Part shown: positions 12,248 to 23,295 of the stretch, piece by piece
Layout: the number at the start of each line of letters is the position of its first letter
Numbering within the stretch: position 1 is the first letter of the stretch
Origin: Apostichopus parvimensis
Taxonomy: Eukaryota; Echinodermata; Holothuroidea; Aspidochirotida; Stichopodidae
Reading direction: 5' to 3'
DNA length: 33,908 nucleotides
Assembly (NCBI GenBank): GCA_000934455.1
Contig: KN889562.1
Span: forward strand, 3,520 to 37,427
The notes under the pieces: model-generated
Told to the model about the DNA's origin: nothing
The model's database searches: none
What the model saw: the letters and a program-made list of their open reading frames with translations, nothing else
Made by a program: the position numbers and the translations under genes

Positions 12248-12571
12248 TAGCCTAACTTTATTACTAGTCTAGCCTATAGCCTACCTAAGTTTGGCCTGAC
12301 CTGTGTACACATCCTAGCCTATGCCTCTATACCATACCGTCAAATTATCTCACTGATCAATAATTACTGTTTTAGCTATTAACAGCGGTTCCTCTCCATT
12401 AAATAATCCATTCTAATTACCACTCGACAAGTCAATGGTAACACACAACTCCCACGAATATACTATACGTACTCTGCAACTCCACTAATATAACACTAAA
12501 CTATTCATTGTCAGTGATGTGAACAGGTATTCAATAGCATGAGTCACCGATATTCATATACAGGTGTTTCG

Positions 12572-12606
12572 TAGCTTTTCGCGGGTGATGTTTGAGATTT
12601 ATAACA
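12572..12606 (+). repeat. 35-bp direct repeat, copy 2
   Basis: Same orientation as copy 1 with a single substitution; the two enclose 324 bp that contain repeated CCTAGCCTA-like phrases. Possible explanations are a local duplication or the remains of a long direct repeat of a mobile element. No protein is encoded between them. Confidence 0.75.
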
Positions 12607-15500
12607 GACATGTTGGCGCCAATAGAAGTAAATGTACGTAACGTTATATATGCCCGGTGGAAACAGACAGTTTAAAAACTGACGTTAATTGGATATGTAG
12701 TAAGGAAGGGGTCGAGGAAGTAAATAATACAACACAACCTCTATCAAGTAGATGAAGGTATCATTGATATTTCCCCTTAGCGGTAGGGTGTTAGTCCGCC
12801 CCCCCCCTCCAGCACCAACGGTTAAAATGTGGGCCATAAACATTTTATTTACACATTCCCCCGCCCTAATATCTGCTATAGTGGATGCATAGACAAAGTA
12901 AAAACACAAACGTTTGAATACCGTCTGTTTCAAATGATTTGAAGTCTGTAGTACATGTTTAATGACTATTAAAACCTACATGGAATAACAATAAAAAAGA
13001 ACACACTTGTTCAGTCATACACATCTTGCAGACACATCGTGCAGACAAAACGTGTCTGTGTCAAATTACATATTTGTTTACAAATAAACACTTGATCCCC
13101 ATTATGAAATTATTACAATAAATGTAACGACACAACGCTGTTCATTCCCTCCTCTCCCCCAACCATCTTTGTAATGAATTCCATTCCATGTTAGTTCTGG
13201 ATTATTCAGCTAAATATTTGCACCAGCAAAGAGAGTGTCAGGCAATCAAACAATGTCGACATTTCACCAATAATGTCAATAGTCAATTCATGTAGCCCCC
13301 CCCCCCCTTTTCTCCCTTTTTACTTAGTACCATCCTCATCAAGAAAACTTTATTTTTGAGATAAAATAGTTGAAATTTATATGAGAAAGAAATTTTGATT
13401 TCGAGAAATACAATGGCAATTTCGAGAGAAATGTACAAGTTTTAGATAAAACGCTAATATTTTTGGATGATAATTCGACAGTTTGATCTAAAAACTTTCT
13501 AGTAATAAGGCGAAAGTTTAAAACAAAAATAAATCGACATGGCACATGAAGGGAATTAAAGAAGAGGTTGAAATAAAGCGAAGAAATTTTTAAATAAAGT
13601 AGTTTAATGTTGAGAATCTCGATTTAATTACAGATGGCAATTTAAGACAAACTTGATTTTCAAGAAAAGAAAAGGATATGAAAATTTTGAAAATTTTCAG
13701 TGTTTAATGTGGGTCACAGAAATGACAAAAAGTGTATTGTTTGCTTAATTGGGATGCCTATCCCAACCCCCTCCCCAACCCATTCATTTGTTATCCCTTC
13801 CTACACCAATCAAGTGATTTGTCACATGTCTACATAGATATGGGGAAGGTGTATAACATAATAGGAGGAGGTACATCGTGTGGCTAATTTGTGTATATTT
13901 CTGATTAAGTACATGTGCATTCATTGAGGGGCTGTATCGGTAAGTTTGCCTCTCCAATCCTGAAAACGGATCGACTCTCCTGTATGGTTTAGTACCCAGT
14001 AACGTGGGTTCACATTCCAAAATCCTCCCGATCAATATAGGAAGGGGAATGAACCTTTATGATCAGACTATAGGTTGATTCGAAAGTTTTGATGGTGTTG
14101 CTGTGGAGTAGTTGAATGCAATTCTATGTAGGGGGTTGTGGGGGTCCTCCGACTGAAACAATTCTGGGGCGTAGTTAGACTATAATTTTTGTCTAAACTT
14201 AAGGTTGTGCTAAAGAATACTAGTGTGACGTTTGAAAACTGTAGGCCTACTGACCGATGTTAAAATCACTATTGTATAATTGCATGAAAAATCAGAAAAT
14301 ACAGTCTTACTCATCCAGTTATTCGGTAAATAGCCGTTGGGTGCATGGACATGATGCCAAACCAGCTATTATTCCTATACACAATAATGCCAGACAAAGA
14401 GATACACATTATAGCATGTCACCTTCATGTAGCCATGTACCACATTTTAAGAGCAGATGTATAAATTATCTACAACTTGAAATCGATTCGCAGGACTAGG
14501 AGAATGAGCCCCCTTCTCAACCCCATTTTTAATATAGGATTTCAAGGGAAGGGGCGGGGAGAGCGGATCCCAACTGACATAGGTAGGGCCTACACTATTA
14601 TATGGAAAGGCCAGAGTGGAAAGACGAATTTAAAAACGGATGAGGAGTGGTCGTTGGCTTGTTGAAGTCAAATCTCAGTAGCCCCGTCCTCTGAATTCTT
14701 TTTGAAGATTGATGTTAACTGGTGCACTCCGAGGCATAATTAGACTACCAATTAGGTATAAAATTGGCTCCATACACCAGGCAGTTTTGCCTATGAACAA
14801 TGTTTTTGTAAAGTCGTAAGTGGGCGGGGCGGGGAGGGGTTTACACCCGTAGCACTGGCCTTCTTCTCAGCTGAATGTAACGTTGCCCCCTCCCCTTCTA
14901 TCCAAGTGTATAATTTGGACATTTTCTGATTAATGTTGAAATACCAAAATACTTTCATCATGTCATTTCAAAAGTTTTTAGAAATGATAAAATATTGACT
15001 TCTTTCCAAGCTTGTAGTAAAACAATATCCTGAAAAATGCTTAAGATGTCTAATTATCTTGCTGTCTTGATGACACTTGTAGTGACGCAATACTATCACG
15101 ATAGATTTCGCTAGTCGATAGTACGCGTTTTTCCTTGGAACTTACACTAGCCTCTTATCTTTGCTTTACTGGAACTTAGTCACGACCATCTTATTTGTTT
15201 TTATTATTTGCATATTGCGTTTTCATTATATATTTTGTGTTGGACCCCTTTTTATATTTTGTAATTTGGTGAGTTGCAGTGTAATAACTTATAAGTATAT
15301 TTTATCTTTTCCATAACACCTATACGACCCATATCACGTAAACACTTTCAATCTGCTGTACAGGATTCTATGAACGCATCATTACCAGAACATTTTCGAG
15401 GTGCAAATGATAAATTTACATTTTTGCAGCATATCGTTGAAGTCCTCGTTTTTAGATCTAACGAATTTGCCATTTTGTTGTAAATTGCTATTATTTGAAT
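12607..15500. other. Non-coding stretch with C-runs
   Basis: No coding region was supported. It holds C-runs of nine (12799-12807) and twelve (13296-13307). From 13340 to 13600 there is a degenerate low-complexity tract with repeated GAAATTT / TTTCGAGA phrases, whose minus-strand frame rich in Phe/Lys/Ser is a composition effect. Confidence 0.5.
13296..13307. repeat. Poly-C run (12)
   Basis: Twelve C residues continue into a TTTTCTCCCTTTTT pyrimidine tract. Confidence 0.85.
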
Positions 15501-15653
15501 TGGAAGCTTGATCATTTATCTCAAAAAGAGGGGAATTTCCCTCGTGGCCAATGGAAACGACTTGAACAAGTCTCATTTTCAAAATCTAAACAACCAACGA
15601 CACAGTGTAGAGCAGCGTTTCAAGAACGGTTGTTACTGTATGTGTGTACTTAC

Positions 15654-15728
15654 CTGTTTGTTTGGCGTGATTCCCCGAAGCAACAGTACTGGCTTACTAA
15701 ATGTGAAGATATTGCAATGCATTCAAGA
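15654..15728 (-). other. Possible divergent minus-strand exon end
   Basis: On the minus strand CAG is followed by GTAAGTAC (GT at 15652-15653), a near-perfect donor, with 15654 as the last exon base. Its upstream limit is not defined. It overlaps the presumed 5' untranslated region of the plus-strand start exon, so it would be a head-to-head first exon if real. No acceptor or coding frame supports it further. Confidence 0.2.
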
Positions 15729-15791
15729 TGGTGAGCATACTGAAAGAAACAGACCTAGAATATGCTGCAATTGTCAAAGAAGAAATCCCAC
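15728..15791 (+). CDS. Start exon of unidentified plus-strand gene
   Basis: ATG at 15728 lies in a strong start context (AAG before, G after) with an in-frame stop a short way upstream. The frame encodes 21 residues, starting MVSILKETDLEYAAIVKEEI, and reaches a donor (GTATGT at 15792), leaving one base of the next codon. The mixture of acidic, basic and aliphatic residues reads like the amphipathic start of a soluble protein; there is no signal peptide. The next exon must begin with two bases to complete a codon, which the exon at 29379 does. I do not recognise the family. The downstream exons at 30502, 31342 and 32119 are on the same strand and may be its end. Confidence that this is a real first coding exon is moderate; the link across about 13.6 kb of transposon-filled intron is inferred. 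Confidence 0.5.
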
Positions 15792-18700
15792 GTATGTCTT
15801 GTGTTCCTTTCAAGTTTCATATTGTTAGGCTATGTACCTACAACTTTTGTACAAGGACAGGGACATAACGTTGAAGTTATGGCTTAGGTCTTCTCTAGTC
15901 ATAAGAAAAGTGCAGCCTAACTTAGGCCTAGTAGTAGTAGTCCAATGGTTGTAGTTACAATATTCAATACTAGCTCAATGCCAGCATAAAGCGTGACCTA
16001 GGCTCAGCAAAATGTAGGAATTGCTGAAATATGGTGATGCTAGCCTGTTACAGTGTTAATTGCTTACAAGTTGAAACCTGGGAGGTTTTCCTCCAGGGCT
16101 CAGAATACTTGGATCATATTAGTTTATTGAAGTAGTGTTCTACACTTGTGAGATCATTCAACTGTCCGAAAGGTTTTAGTCAAATTTAGTCATAAAAACC
16201 TACTCTTCGAGTACTCTGGAGTTGTTTCCTCTTCTGGGATATTGTGGATTTAAGTGCTAACCTGCCAGTGAGTAAAGGTCAAATGAAATGCAAGGTTTTC
16301 CAGAGATTGAGATTCAATATTCCATATCAAACACAAGCATTATTGTAGTTTGTGTCACCCAAAATACTCAGTAGGGGCTATAGTGCCACTCTCAAAACAC
16401 TGCAGTGCTTTACACTGGCCTTACTGGTCCAAGACAACCCATTAATGGAACATATCCATAATTTCCTGGGTTTGTGCTGATAATGCTCATTTCCTATTGA
16501 TTTATTTCCAGCTTCAATATCACTTTTACATACTTTACATAATTTACTTACTAAAAGTGTAGAGGTATTTTACAGCTAACACGTGAAGTTGATTGCCCAC
16601 AAAGACTGCTGTAGTGTCACGTTGCTATCTGAATGCAAAAGTTCCTTTAGAAGAACTTTCATAAAAGCTTCAGAAACCAAACACTGTAATACTGCATAAT
16701 CACTAAATTAAATATATCAATCAGTGGAACTGCTACCATGGGTTTTTCTTTGTTGTGAGTATCCTTTTGTTTCTGAAGTCGTCCGCAATTTCTGAACAAT
16801 TAATTTGATTTCATGTTAGTGTTTCACTTTTGATTTAGCAGTCACTGAGGCTCTAACGGCTCCATGATGTAATAATTCAACTAGGAAGAAACCCTCTAGT
16901 GAATATGAAGACAGAGACCGTACTGGATAGAGGAGAGCAGGACCTATGAACCTATCAAGCTTCTTTTGGTATCCTACACTTCTTGATGCACAGAGTTCCA
17001 TAGGAATGGTAAGAATGAAGTAAATCTGGTTTGTTGTGACTTGATTCACCAAACTGCTGGCTAGCAAGCATGGTTAAGGAAGTTATATTCCCCTGCCACT
17101 CTTTATCAATATCATGTCATGATAACATTTCTTCCTTGCATATTTGAGAGCTAAATACTGTTTAAAATAAACACATCTAGAGGGCGTTAAAAGATATATT
17201 CAAGCACTGGCATCCATTAGGGTGGTGAGCACTTGCCACCCCCCCTCTCCATGGGCTACACTAGGGCTTCAAAATCACTATCAAAGAACATTAAATATCT
17301 GAAAAGTGATAATGCCTCAGCTGAAGTCCCCAGGGACTCCCACCAGGGCTTAGATTTATACTTCATAGAATTTATATTTTTCTCTCTAACTTGTATTTAC
17401 ATGCACTTTATACTTTATATGTGAAAATACTGAAGATTTGGAGAGCTTTGCATTACCCTTGTAAGTCCAGCCACTTAAGACAGAGAACACAATTGGAAAT
17501 ACTTCCTACTATTCTGAGTATATACAGCTGTGAATACAGAATTGTCACTTGCTGAGCCAGTCACTGCAGTTGGTTTTAAAAAATCTAATTGGTCTCAAAT
17601 TTGATCTAACTTTACAGACTTGAGTACGGTGGCTTAATAGGGGCATAGGGGGAAAAAAATATGTGTCCCCAAATGTCACAATTTTGACTTAATTATCTCA
17701 TAACTATTTCAACTCAAAATTTTGAGGTTACAAACTGTGTCTTCATCTGCCAAATGTGTGGAAAGAACTGACCATATTGGATAGCTATTGACCAGCTGAA
17801 CAGGGTACTCTATAAACATTTGGTGATCTAAAATCTGGAAAGAGACCCCCAGAGAGTGGTGTAGCTAGGTCAATGTAGGCAAGGCAGAGGCCTGGTGCCA
17901 TTAAATGAAGAATAAAAACACCCATCCACCAAAGCTGACACACTAAATTAGATAACTCCTGATGAGTGGAAATTCAAGAGACATTCTGTCCTCAATAGGA
18001 AAGAAGGTGTGAAATCTCACAAATTTCTCAGTCAAGCCCAAACACATGCATGGTTGGGTTGTGTGAGGTTGGACTCTCCTTTGGGAGCTCATTTACATCA
18101 CTGCACCGCACCTTTACATGCCACTTCCACTTACTGTAACAATGGACAATCCGGTTCAAGTTTGATACACTTACCTAGTTATCGGAATCTGATGTGAACT
18201 TTCCTTCCTCTGGATTTTTTCTCTGTGAATGTCCATGTATATAGGGTACAGTAGTTAGCCAGAGACATATCAATATATCCTATCGTTAGGACGTAATTTT
18301 CATTCACATCATTTTCTTTTCCCTTCATTAGGTTAACTTGAATTATCCTGAAGCCAACTATTAGGGGATCACCTATTCCAACTGTAGTTACCAAGTTTTG
18401 ATGGAAGCTTTCACACTGTGCTGGCAAGGGAAATGAATGTTTCATCAGCTGATATTTCCTTCATGTGCAGTAATTGCATTAATGGTAAGTGTAGAACAGT
18501 AATGATAATGTTGCAAAGATATACTGTACATGTGGGGCCATTCTCTGGAAAATGAAACTGGCATGAAAAAACTAAAGTGTTCATCAGGACCAAATGTTAT
18601 ATATTTTGTTTTTTTTTCTGTTTCATTTATGTTTCAATAAAATTACAACCATAACATACTAATTTGCATAAATTTGCATTATTGAAAGTTTTAGCCAAAA

Positions 18701-18864
18701 TTTGTAGTTTATAACTATATTTCTACATGAGTATCTAGAAATAATATTTTAGTTATCAACTATCACATGGGGGCAGTTATACATCCATTATTTCATTCCT
18801 AAAGCAGAGGTTCCTGATCTTCAGTTCTTCGTTAATAATGGGTGCTAATTAGCATAATTTTGAT
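15792..18864 (+). other. Probable first-intron sequence
   Basis: No further plus-strand exon with good borders was found. A stretch at 17205-17250 (a short C-run after GGTGGTGAGCACTTGCCACC) and phrases near 17860 resemble dispersed-repeat fragments. A minus-strand coding-like remnant at 18190-18480 is listed separately. Confidence 0.4.
18182..18480 (-). pseudogene. Possible minus-strand coding remnant, unidentified
   Basis: Two adjoining minus-strand frames have protein-like composition. The upstream one reads LLHMKEISADETFISLAS, then a one-base shift near 18423 leads into SFHQNLVTTVGIGDPLIVGF and continues to a stop near 18179. Charged, aliphatic and aromatic residues alternate in a way unlike the low-complexity frames around it. 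No family was recognised. It may be a decayed transposon or retrocopy gene, or an exon using the CAG near 18420 as acceptor. Chance is not excluded. Confidence 0.25.
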
Positions 18865-19147
18865 GTCACACACGTGACCAAAATAGCGCAAAAGTGTTCA
18901 TAAAAAGTAACTGATGTGCCTTATGATTTCCACACTTGATATGCAACCGTTCTTGGTAAAGACTGTTAGTTCTGCAAAATATCCAGTCAAATAATTATTC
19001 CTACGATTAATTAATAGCCTCTTATTAGTCGTCACACACGTGACCGATGGTCACGTGTGTGACATTTATGGTCACGTGTGTGACAATGAAGCCCAAAGTT
19101 GAACATTCAACAAAACTAAATGGACTAAATATTGTTAGCAGACTGGT

Positions 19148-19515
19148 TTGTTATGTGTGTGTGTGTTGCCTGACAACAGTGTAATATGCAAATGAGAAAA
19201 GCTCCATCCAATGAATTTGCAGCAGCACTGTGGACTTGGACTGTTGTTATGTCATGAGTGTGTGGCATAACAACAGTGTCATATATGCAAATGAGAAAAG
19301 CTTCATCCAATGAAATTGCAGCAGCACTGTGGACTTGGACTGTTGTTATGTCATGAGTGTGTGGCATAACAACAGTGTCATGTAAATGAGAAAAGCTTCA
19401 TCCAATGAAATTGCAGCAGCACTGTGGACTTGGACAGTTGTTATGTCATGTGTGTATGGCATGACAACAGTGTTATATGGAAATGAAGAAAGCTTCATCC
19501 AATGAAATTGCAGCA
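19148..19515. repeat. Tandem array, four ~95-99-bp units
   Basis: Units start at 19148, 19244, 19343 and 19438 (periods 96, 99, 95); the last is partial. Each begins with TTGTTATG, most contain the inverted mate CATAACAA about 14 bases on, then an AAATGAGAAAAGC segment (preceded by ATGCAAAT in the first two units), ATCCAATGAA and TTGCAGCA. ATGCAAAT equals the POU/octamer site and CCAATGA fits an NF-Y-type CCAAT box. A repetitive minus-strand frame across the array arises from the repeats and is not a gene. Confidence 0.85.
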
Positions 19516-19528
19516 TCCATAAAAATGC

Positions 19529-19570
19529 AGAATGTCACACAAGTGACCCAACAATGTCACACACGTGACC
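19529..19570 (+). repeat. 42-bp duplication carrying two A-motifs, copy 1
   Basis: An identical 42-bp segment, holding one variant and one exact A-motif eight bases apart, recurs at 19696-19737 in the same orientation. Confidence 0.85.
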
Positions 19571-19695
19571 CTCCAAATAGAAACAGAACTGTTTTAAAGT
19601 AATTCCGATGGAATATCAACATCAGTGCTGTTTTGTGGTTATTACTAGAGTCAACATTTGCACTGCAAAACTGACATACTATGCAATGAAAATTA

Positions 19696-19737
19696 AGAAT
19701 GTCACACAAGTGACCCAACAATGTCACACACGTGACC
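19696..19737 (+). repeat. 42-bp duplication carrying two A-motifs, copy 2
   Basis: Exact copy of 19529-19570, offset by 167 bp. The identity of the pair in AT-rich, drifting DNA suggests recent duplication or selection to keep the paired sites. Confidence 0.85.
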
Positions 19738-20078
19738 TGATTTTTTTAGCTTATGTACAGTAGTATTATGCTAATTTTTAGAGGTGAAATATTTAGGTGA
19801 AATGTCTTGCTAGAATGGAAACATATTGATAGAAACATGAGAAATTAGGGTTATCCAGCCCTGTTAGAAACTGAGGAATTTGCCAATGTTTTCTTGTCCC
19901 AAAAAGCCAGTTTCATTTCACGTCACACACGTGACCGACCTTTATATGACCTCTGCAGCACATCAATTTTCTGATTTTGGCTACTCTATATATGGTTTTG
20001 TGAAAGGGTCCCCTAGTGCATACTTAAGTACTACAACCCAACTTTCAAACCCAACTTTCATTACCTAAAAGTAGTTAC

Positions 20079-20081
20079 TAA
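20079..20081. repeat. Target-site duplication, left (TAA)
   Basis: TAA precedes the left terminus and recurs immediately after the right terminus at 23601-23603. A duplication of exactly three bases agrees with what is described for Academ elements. Confidence 0.6.
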
Positions 20082-20382
20082 TAGTCCGGCAGCCAAAGGC
20101 CAAATTTGACCCTAACCCCCAAATCTCTGATATAGTTTTTTTCTCTGCTGGATATTTCTCTTTGGGGTGTATATAATGAGATCTAGGGTGGTGTGGACCT
20201 GTAACCCTTGAGCATTTTTAAATATTCAAAATGGCGTCCAAGATGGCTGCCATAAAGTGCGAAAATACAAAATAACATAACTTCATTTTTTTTTGCCACA
20301 GATCAATAATTGTTTGGTCTAGTCATAAGTTTTTGGGTCCAACAGTTTTGATGAAAATGGTTTTAGAGCAAATAGATGTACC

Positions 20383-20396
20383 GTTGCTATGGCAAC
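20383..20396. promoter_or_regulatory. X-box-like palindrome in left repeat, outer
   Basis: GTTGCTATGGCAAC fits GTT[A/G]C[C/T]AT[A/G]G[C/T]AAC. Its counterpart in the right arm is at 23296-23309. Confidence 0.4.
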
Positions 20397-20554
20397 TATC
20401 AATATGGCTACCATTTAGTCAGTAAAAGCCAGAAAAAATGGCAAAACTGCTTTATTTTTTCCAGAAAATGTTGGAAAAACATTTATTGTTTCTTAGGAAC
20501 ATGCTAATGATCCTAAGGTATAATGGAATAAGGTTTGACGAGTAACAATTTCTT

Positions 20555-20568
20555 GTTGCCATGGTAAC
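20555..20568. promoter_or_regulatory. X-box-like palindrome in left repeat, inner
   Basis: GTTGCCATGGTAAC is one base from the perfect RFX-type palindrome. Its counterpart in the right arm is at 23135-23148. Confidence 0.4.
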
Positions 20569-20636
20569 CATTTAAAAAGACAATGCTGATGTTTAAATGT
20601 TTTAGATAAGTTACACAAGCCGTTTATATTTGGTCG

Positions 20637-22791
20637 CAGTAAAACGTTTTCTTCAAGGACAAGGAGCACACAATGCACCACGTCTCAGGTTTGTTCAATG
20701 GCATATGGTCTGATATGGCCATTGAAACTACCTTCATGCGATATGGACATGGGCGCAGAGGTATAGTGGGCATCACCTTGAACCCGAAACCCTGAAAACC
20801 TGGGCATACAGTCGGCATACATGCAATGTAGTTATAAATGACTTGGACCAAATGAGGGACAGGGACGGTCCCCCTGCACAGACCCATCACAAGGAAAAGA
20901 TGCCAGCCAGAATAAAAGCCGATGCCCAGGACAGGAATACACTGCATGATAAATTAGAACTCAGCATTGATCCACTTGATCCAGAGCAGCACCAAGATGG
21001 ACTAGTCAATGTGGTGACTGGAAAGGTTGTAGTCCATCCATCAGTCAATGTTAACAATGCTGATACTCTGGATGAACACCAAATGAAGACATTCGAGAAA
21101 AGCTGGCCTGGTGGCTTTCATGATACCATAACCAAGACAGTGAATACGATGGCAGTCACCCTGAAACACCTCAAAGTAGGTGAGCTCAAAGTTTTTGACA
21201 CGGAGACTATCTAACAGCATCATGCCTCATGAACTTTCACCGTATCCTACTTCAATGTTTGATGCAGATGGCCAGATGCGTGACGCCAAAACTAAGGCCA
21301 GCCTCAAGAATGCCATGAAAGTGGAGGTGTCAAGTAGAAATGCTGAGACGGGAGTAGAGGCATCATTCCTGGATGGTTGTGCTATACTATGGGTTGTACC
21401 ATGGCCGACATCAGGCACAGTGCAAGACTATCTCGACCAATTCCGCAGCTACAGTATATACAGGGACGCATGAAGAAGACTGACGTATATCTTGTGTTTG
21501 ACAGGTGAGTCACTTCAAAACCATATACATCATCGACACAGTGATGTTCATTTAGAACAGATACAAACATCCCTAATCACACAAACTGACATGCATGTAC
21601 AATTTTTCGTATACATTCATTACATCCATCTGGCAAAACAATGTGATCATTTCACCTAAGTCCGCACTCTGCCGTAAATGAGACAAATTAAAGGGGAGTG
21701 TAACTTCAGGCTGCAAATAATTCTTTTCAAACATATCTGCAAATTACCACTACCATACAATTCTATACTTTCAGATACAAAACAGACAACACAAAGGACA
21801 GCACAAGGCAAGGACGGGACAAAGGAGCAAGCAGGGACTCGGGGAGTATACTCTGCGATGCACCACGTGTCTGCCACCACAGATGGTTATGCTGACTGTC
21901 ACCAGAAACAAGATGCAACTCATCAACCTAATATGCGAGGACATGGTATCCCACAAAGATGACTTCACACAGCACAAGCTTGTTTTAACTGGAAGTGACC
22001 CTGTGCCAGTGGATATAAATAGTGGGATTCTTATCAAGCGTCAGGACATGAAAACAACGCAGGAGGAGGCTGACACCATAATTGTTCAACAAGTGGCAGA
22101 GGCGAAGGCTAAGAAAGTGCTTGTGGTGGCAGACGACACCGACATCTTTGTTCTTTTGCTTCACTTATGTTGCCAAGGTGATATACCAGCTTCAACCATT
22201 GTGTTGATGGTATCGCCAATTCAAGGTCGTGCGGTGATTGATATCAATGCTACCGTTGACCAGCATCTTGAAATCATCCCAGACCTGTTAGCAGCACATG
22301 GACTCACTGGTTGCGATACGGTGGCAACATACTTCTGAATCGGGAAGGCTGCAGCACTCAGAGTCCTGGGAGCTGGCACTGAACCCCTACGCTACATAGG
22401 TGACACCAGTTGCGTTCTTTCGGAGGTCACCACACAGGCAACACCTTTCATTCTGGCCTGCTATGGTCAGACTAAATGTACGTCAATGACAGAGGCACGC
22501 CAGATAATGTGGGCAAACAGAGTGAGCCGGAGTGTTGCTGGTGCACCAAAGCTGGCAACCTTGCCTCCAACAAATGAGGCATTTAAGGAGAATGTTGCCC
22601 GGGCTCATCTTCAAGTGGCAGTCTGAAGAAATACACTTCAACCAGATCCACCGAGTATGGATCCAACTGCATTCGGATGGTCACATGAAGCTGGCTCCAA
22701 AACACTTTTCCCAAAAACTCTTCCCAGTGATACCCCCCTAGCACCAGATGATCTCCTGAAACTCATTAGAAACTCACTGTTCATGCAGTAG
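20637..22791 (+). pseudogene. Transposase fragment with XPG/FEN-like nuclease, broken
   Basis: Coding similarity runs through several frames. Pieces in order: FNGIWSDMAIETTFMRYGHG (from 20694), a piece at 20843-21214 with IDPLDPEQHQDGLVNVVTG, one at 21180-21473 with HELSPYPTSMFDADGQMRDA and CAILWVVPWPTSGTVQDYL, then KTDVYLVFDR just before a 270-bp intron (21505-21774, GTGAG..TTTCAG), and a long piece from 21883. The last holds the nuclease pattern: EEAD, then ADDTD about 20 residues on, then LTGCDT, matching in order the acidic clusters and the GCD helix-hairpin-helix residue of FEN1/XPG enzymes. Beyond a TGA at 22336 the frame stays open with GIGK-like IGKAAAL, to a second TGA at 22624 and a natural-looking end at 22789. 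Frames change near 20690, 20790, 21210 (with probable loss of codons), 21460 and 21840. The N-terminal part of the protein is absent. The nuclease reading is fairly sure; the Academ label is less so. Confidence 0.7.
21505..21774 (+). other. Intron in the transposase fragment
   Basis: GTGAGT at 21505 and TATACTTTCAG ending at 21774 bound a segment without coding similarity. Joining the flanks keeps the VFDR reading frame and restores an Arg-Tyr codon run, which supports real splicing in the ancestral element. Confidence 0.6.
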
Positions 22792-23134
22792 TGAGATGCC
22801 CTGCAAAACACAAAGTCTTTCAACTGTAGACCCATGGGCTTCAAAGAATACACATAAGTACCCATCAGCAAATACCAAAAAACACATAAAGTGTCAGAAC
22901 TGTAATATAATGACACTACTCTAAACTGAAATGCCTGCAAGTTGATACTTGCAATCTACCCTGAACAGTGCTGTGATAATGTGGATACATCTTGACTCCT
23001 CTGGCAGCTTTATATAGACTGTTTTCCAAACATTAACATTAGTGTGTCTTTCGCTGTTGTTAATCGTGTGATATGTTATGGTAGTTTGTTTAGTTCGTCC
23101 ATCAAAGCGGTCTTGTGGAAGCTATTAAAAAGTG

Positions 23135-23148
23135 GTTACTATGGCAAC
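23135..23148. promoter_or_regulatory. X-box-like palindrome in right repeat, inner
   Basis: GTTACTATGGCAAC, the mate of 20555-20568. Confidence 0.4.
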
Positions 23149-23295
23149 ATAAAATCTTCATTCATAGTTTTTATTGAGTTTAATGTGGTCAATTGTATAA
23201 ACCTAGGAAATACAAAGAATGTTACTCATACTTCAATGGATGTTTTGTTGTCAATTTTACCGCCTTTTACCAGCTTATTGGAAGGCATATAGATA

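Larger units (their letters stand above)
18865..19935. repeat. Motif block A: GTCACACACGTGAC sites
   Basis: Exact 14-mers lie on the + strand at 18865, 19031, 19556, 19723 and 19922, and inverted at 19050 and 19071. A one-base variant (CAAGTG for CACGTG) occurs at 19534 and 19701. One more exact copy lies at 23634, beyond the inserted transposon. The core CACGTG is an E-box palindrome. Ten near-identical 14-mers in about 1.2 kb of otherwise AT-rich non-coding DNA cannot be chance. Clustered short sites of this kind occur as subterminal transposase-binding sites in DNA transposons and as clustered regulatory sites. No protein is encoded among them. Confidence 0.85.
20082..20585. repeat. Left terminal inverted repeat
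   Basis: Bases 20082-20251 match the reverse complement of 23442-23600 almost throughout, with shared words such as AATCTCTGATATAGTTTTTT and GCATTTTTAAATATTCAAAA. Farther in, similarity continues in blocks at 20378-20400 (22 of 23 bases against 23292-23314) and 20555-20570 (against 23133-23148). Confidence 0.85.

Noticed and set aside
16816-17067. 83-codon minus-strand frame with a reverse-transcriptase-like feel
   Set aside because: On inspection no conserved catalytic motif of a retroelement protein is present.
19125-19367. Minus-strand frame with a repeated peptide over the tandem array
   Set aside because: It reflects the ~97-bp DNA repeats; no start context, splice sites or non-repeat extension.
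18865-19935. CRISPR array suggested by regularly seen 14-mers
   Set aside because: Spacing is irregular, orientation varies, repeats are too short, and the DNA is animal nuclear DNA.
21656-22037. Overlapping minus-strand frames inside the Academ-like element
   Set aside because: They are shadows of the plus-strand nuclease gene.
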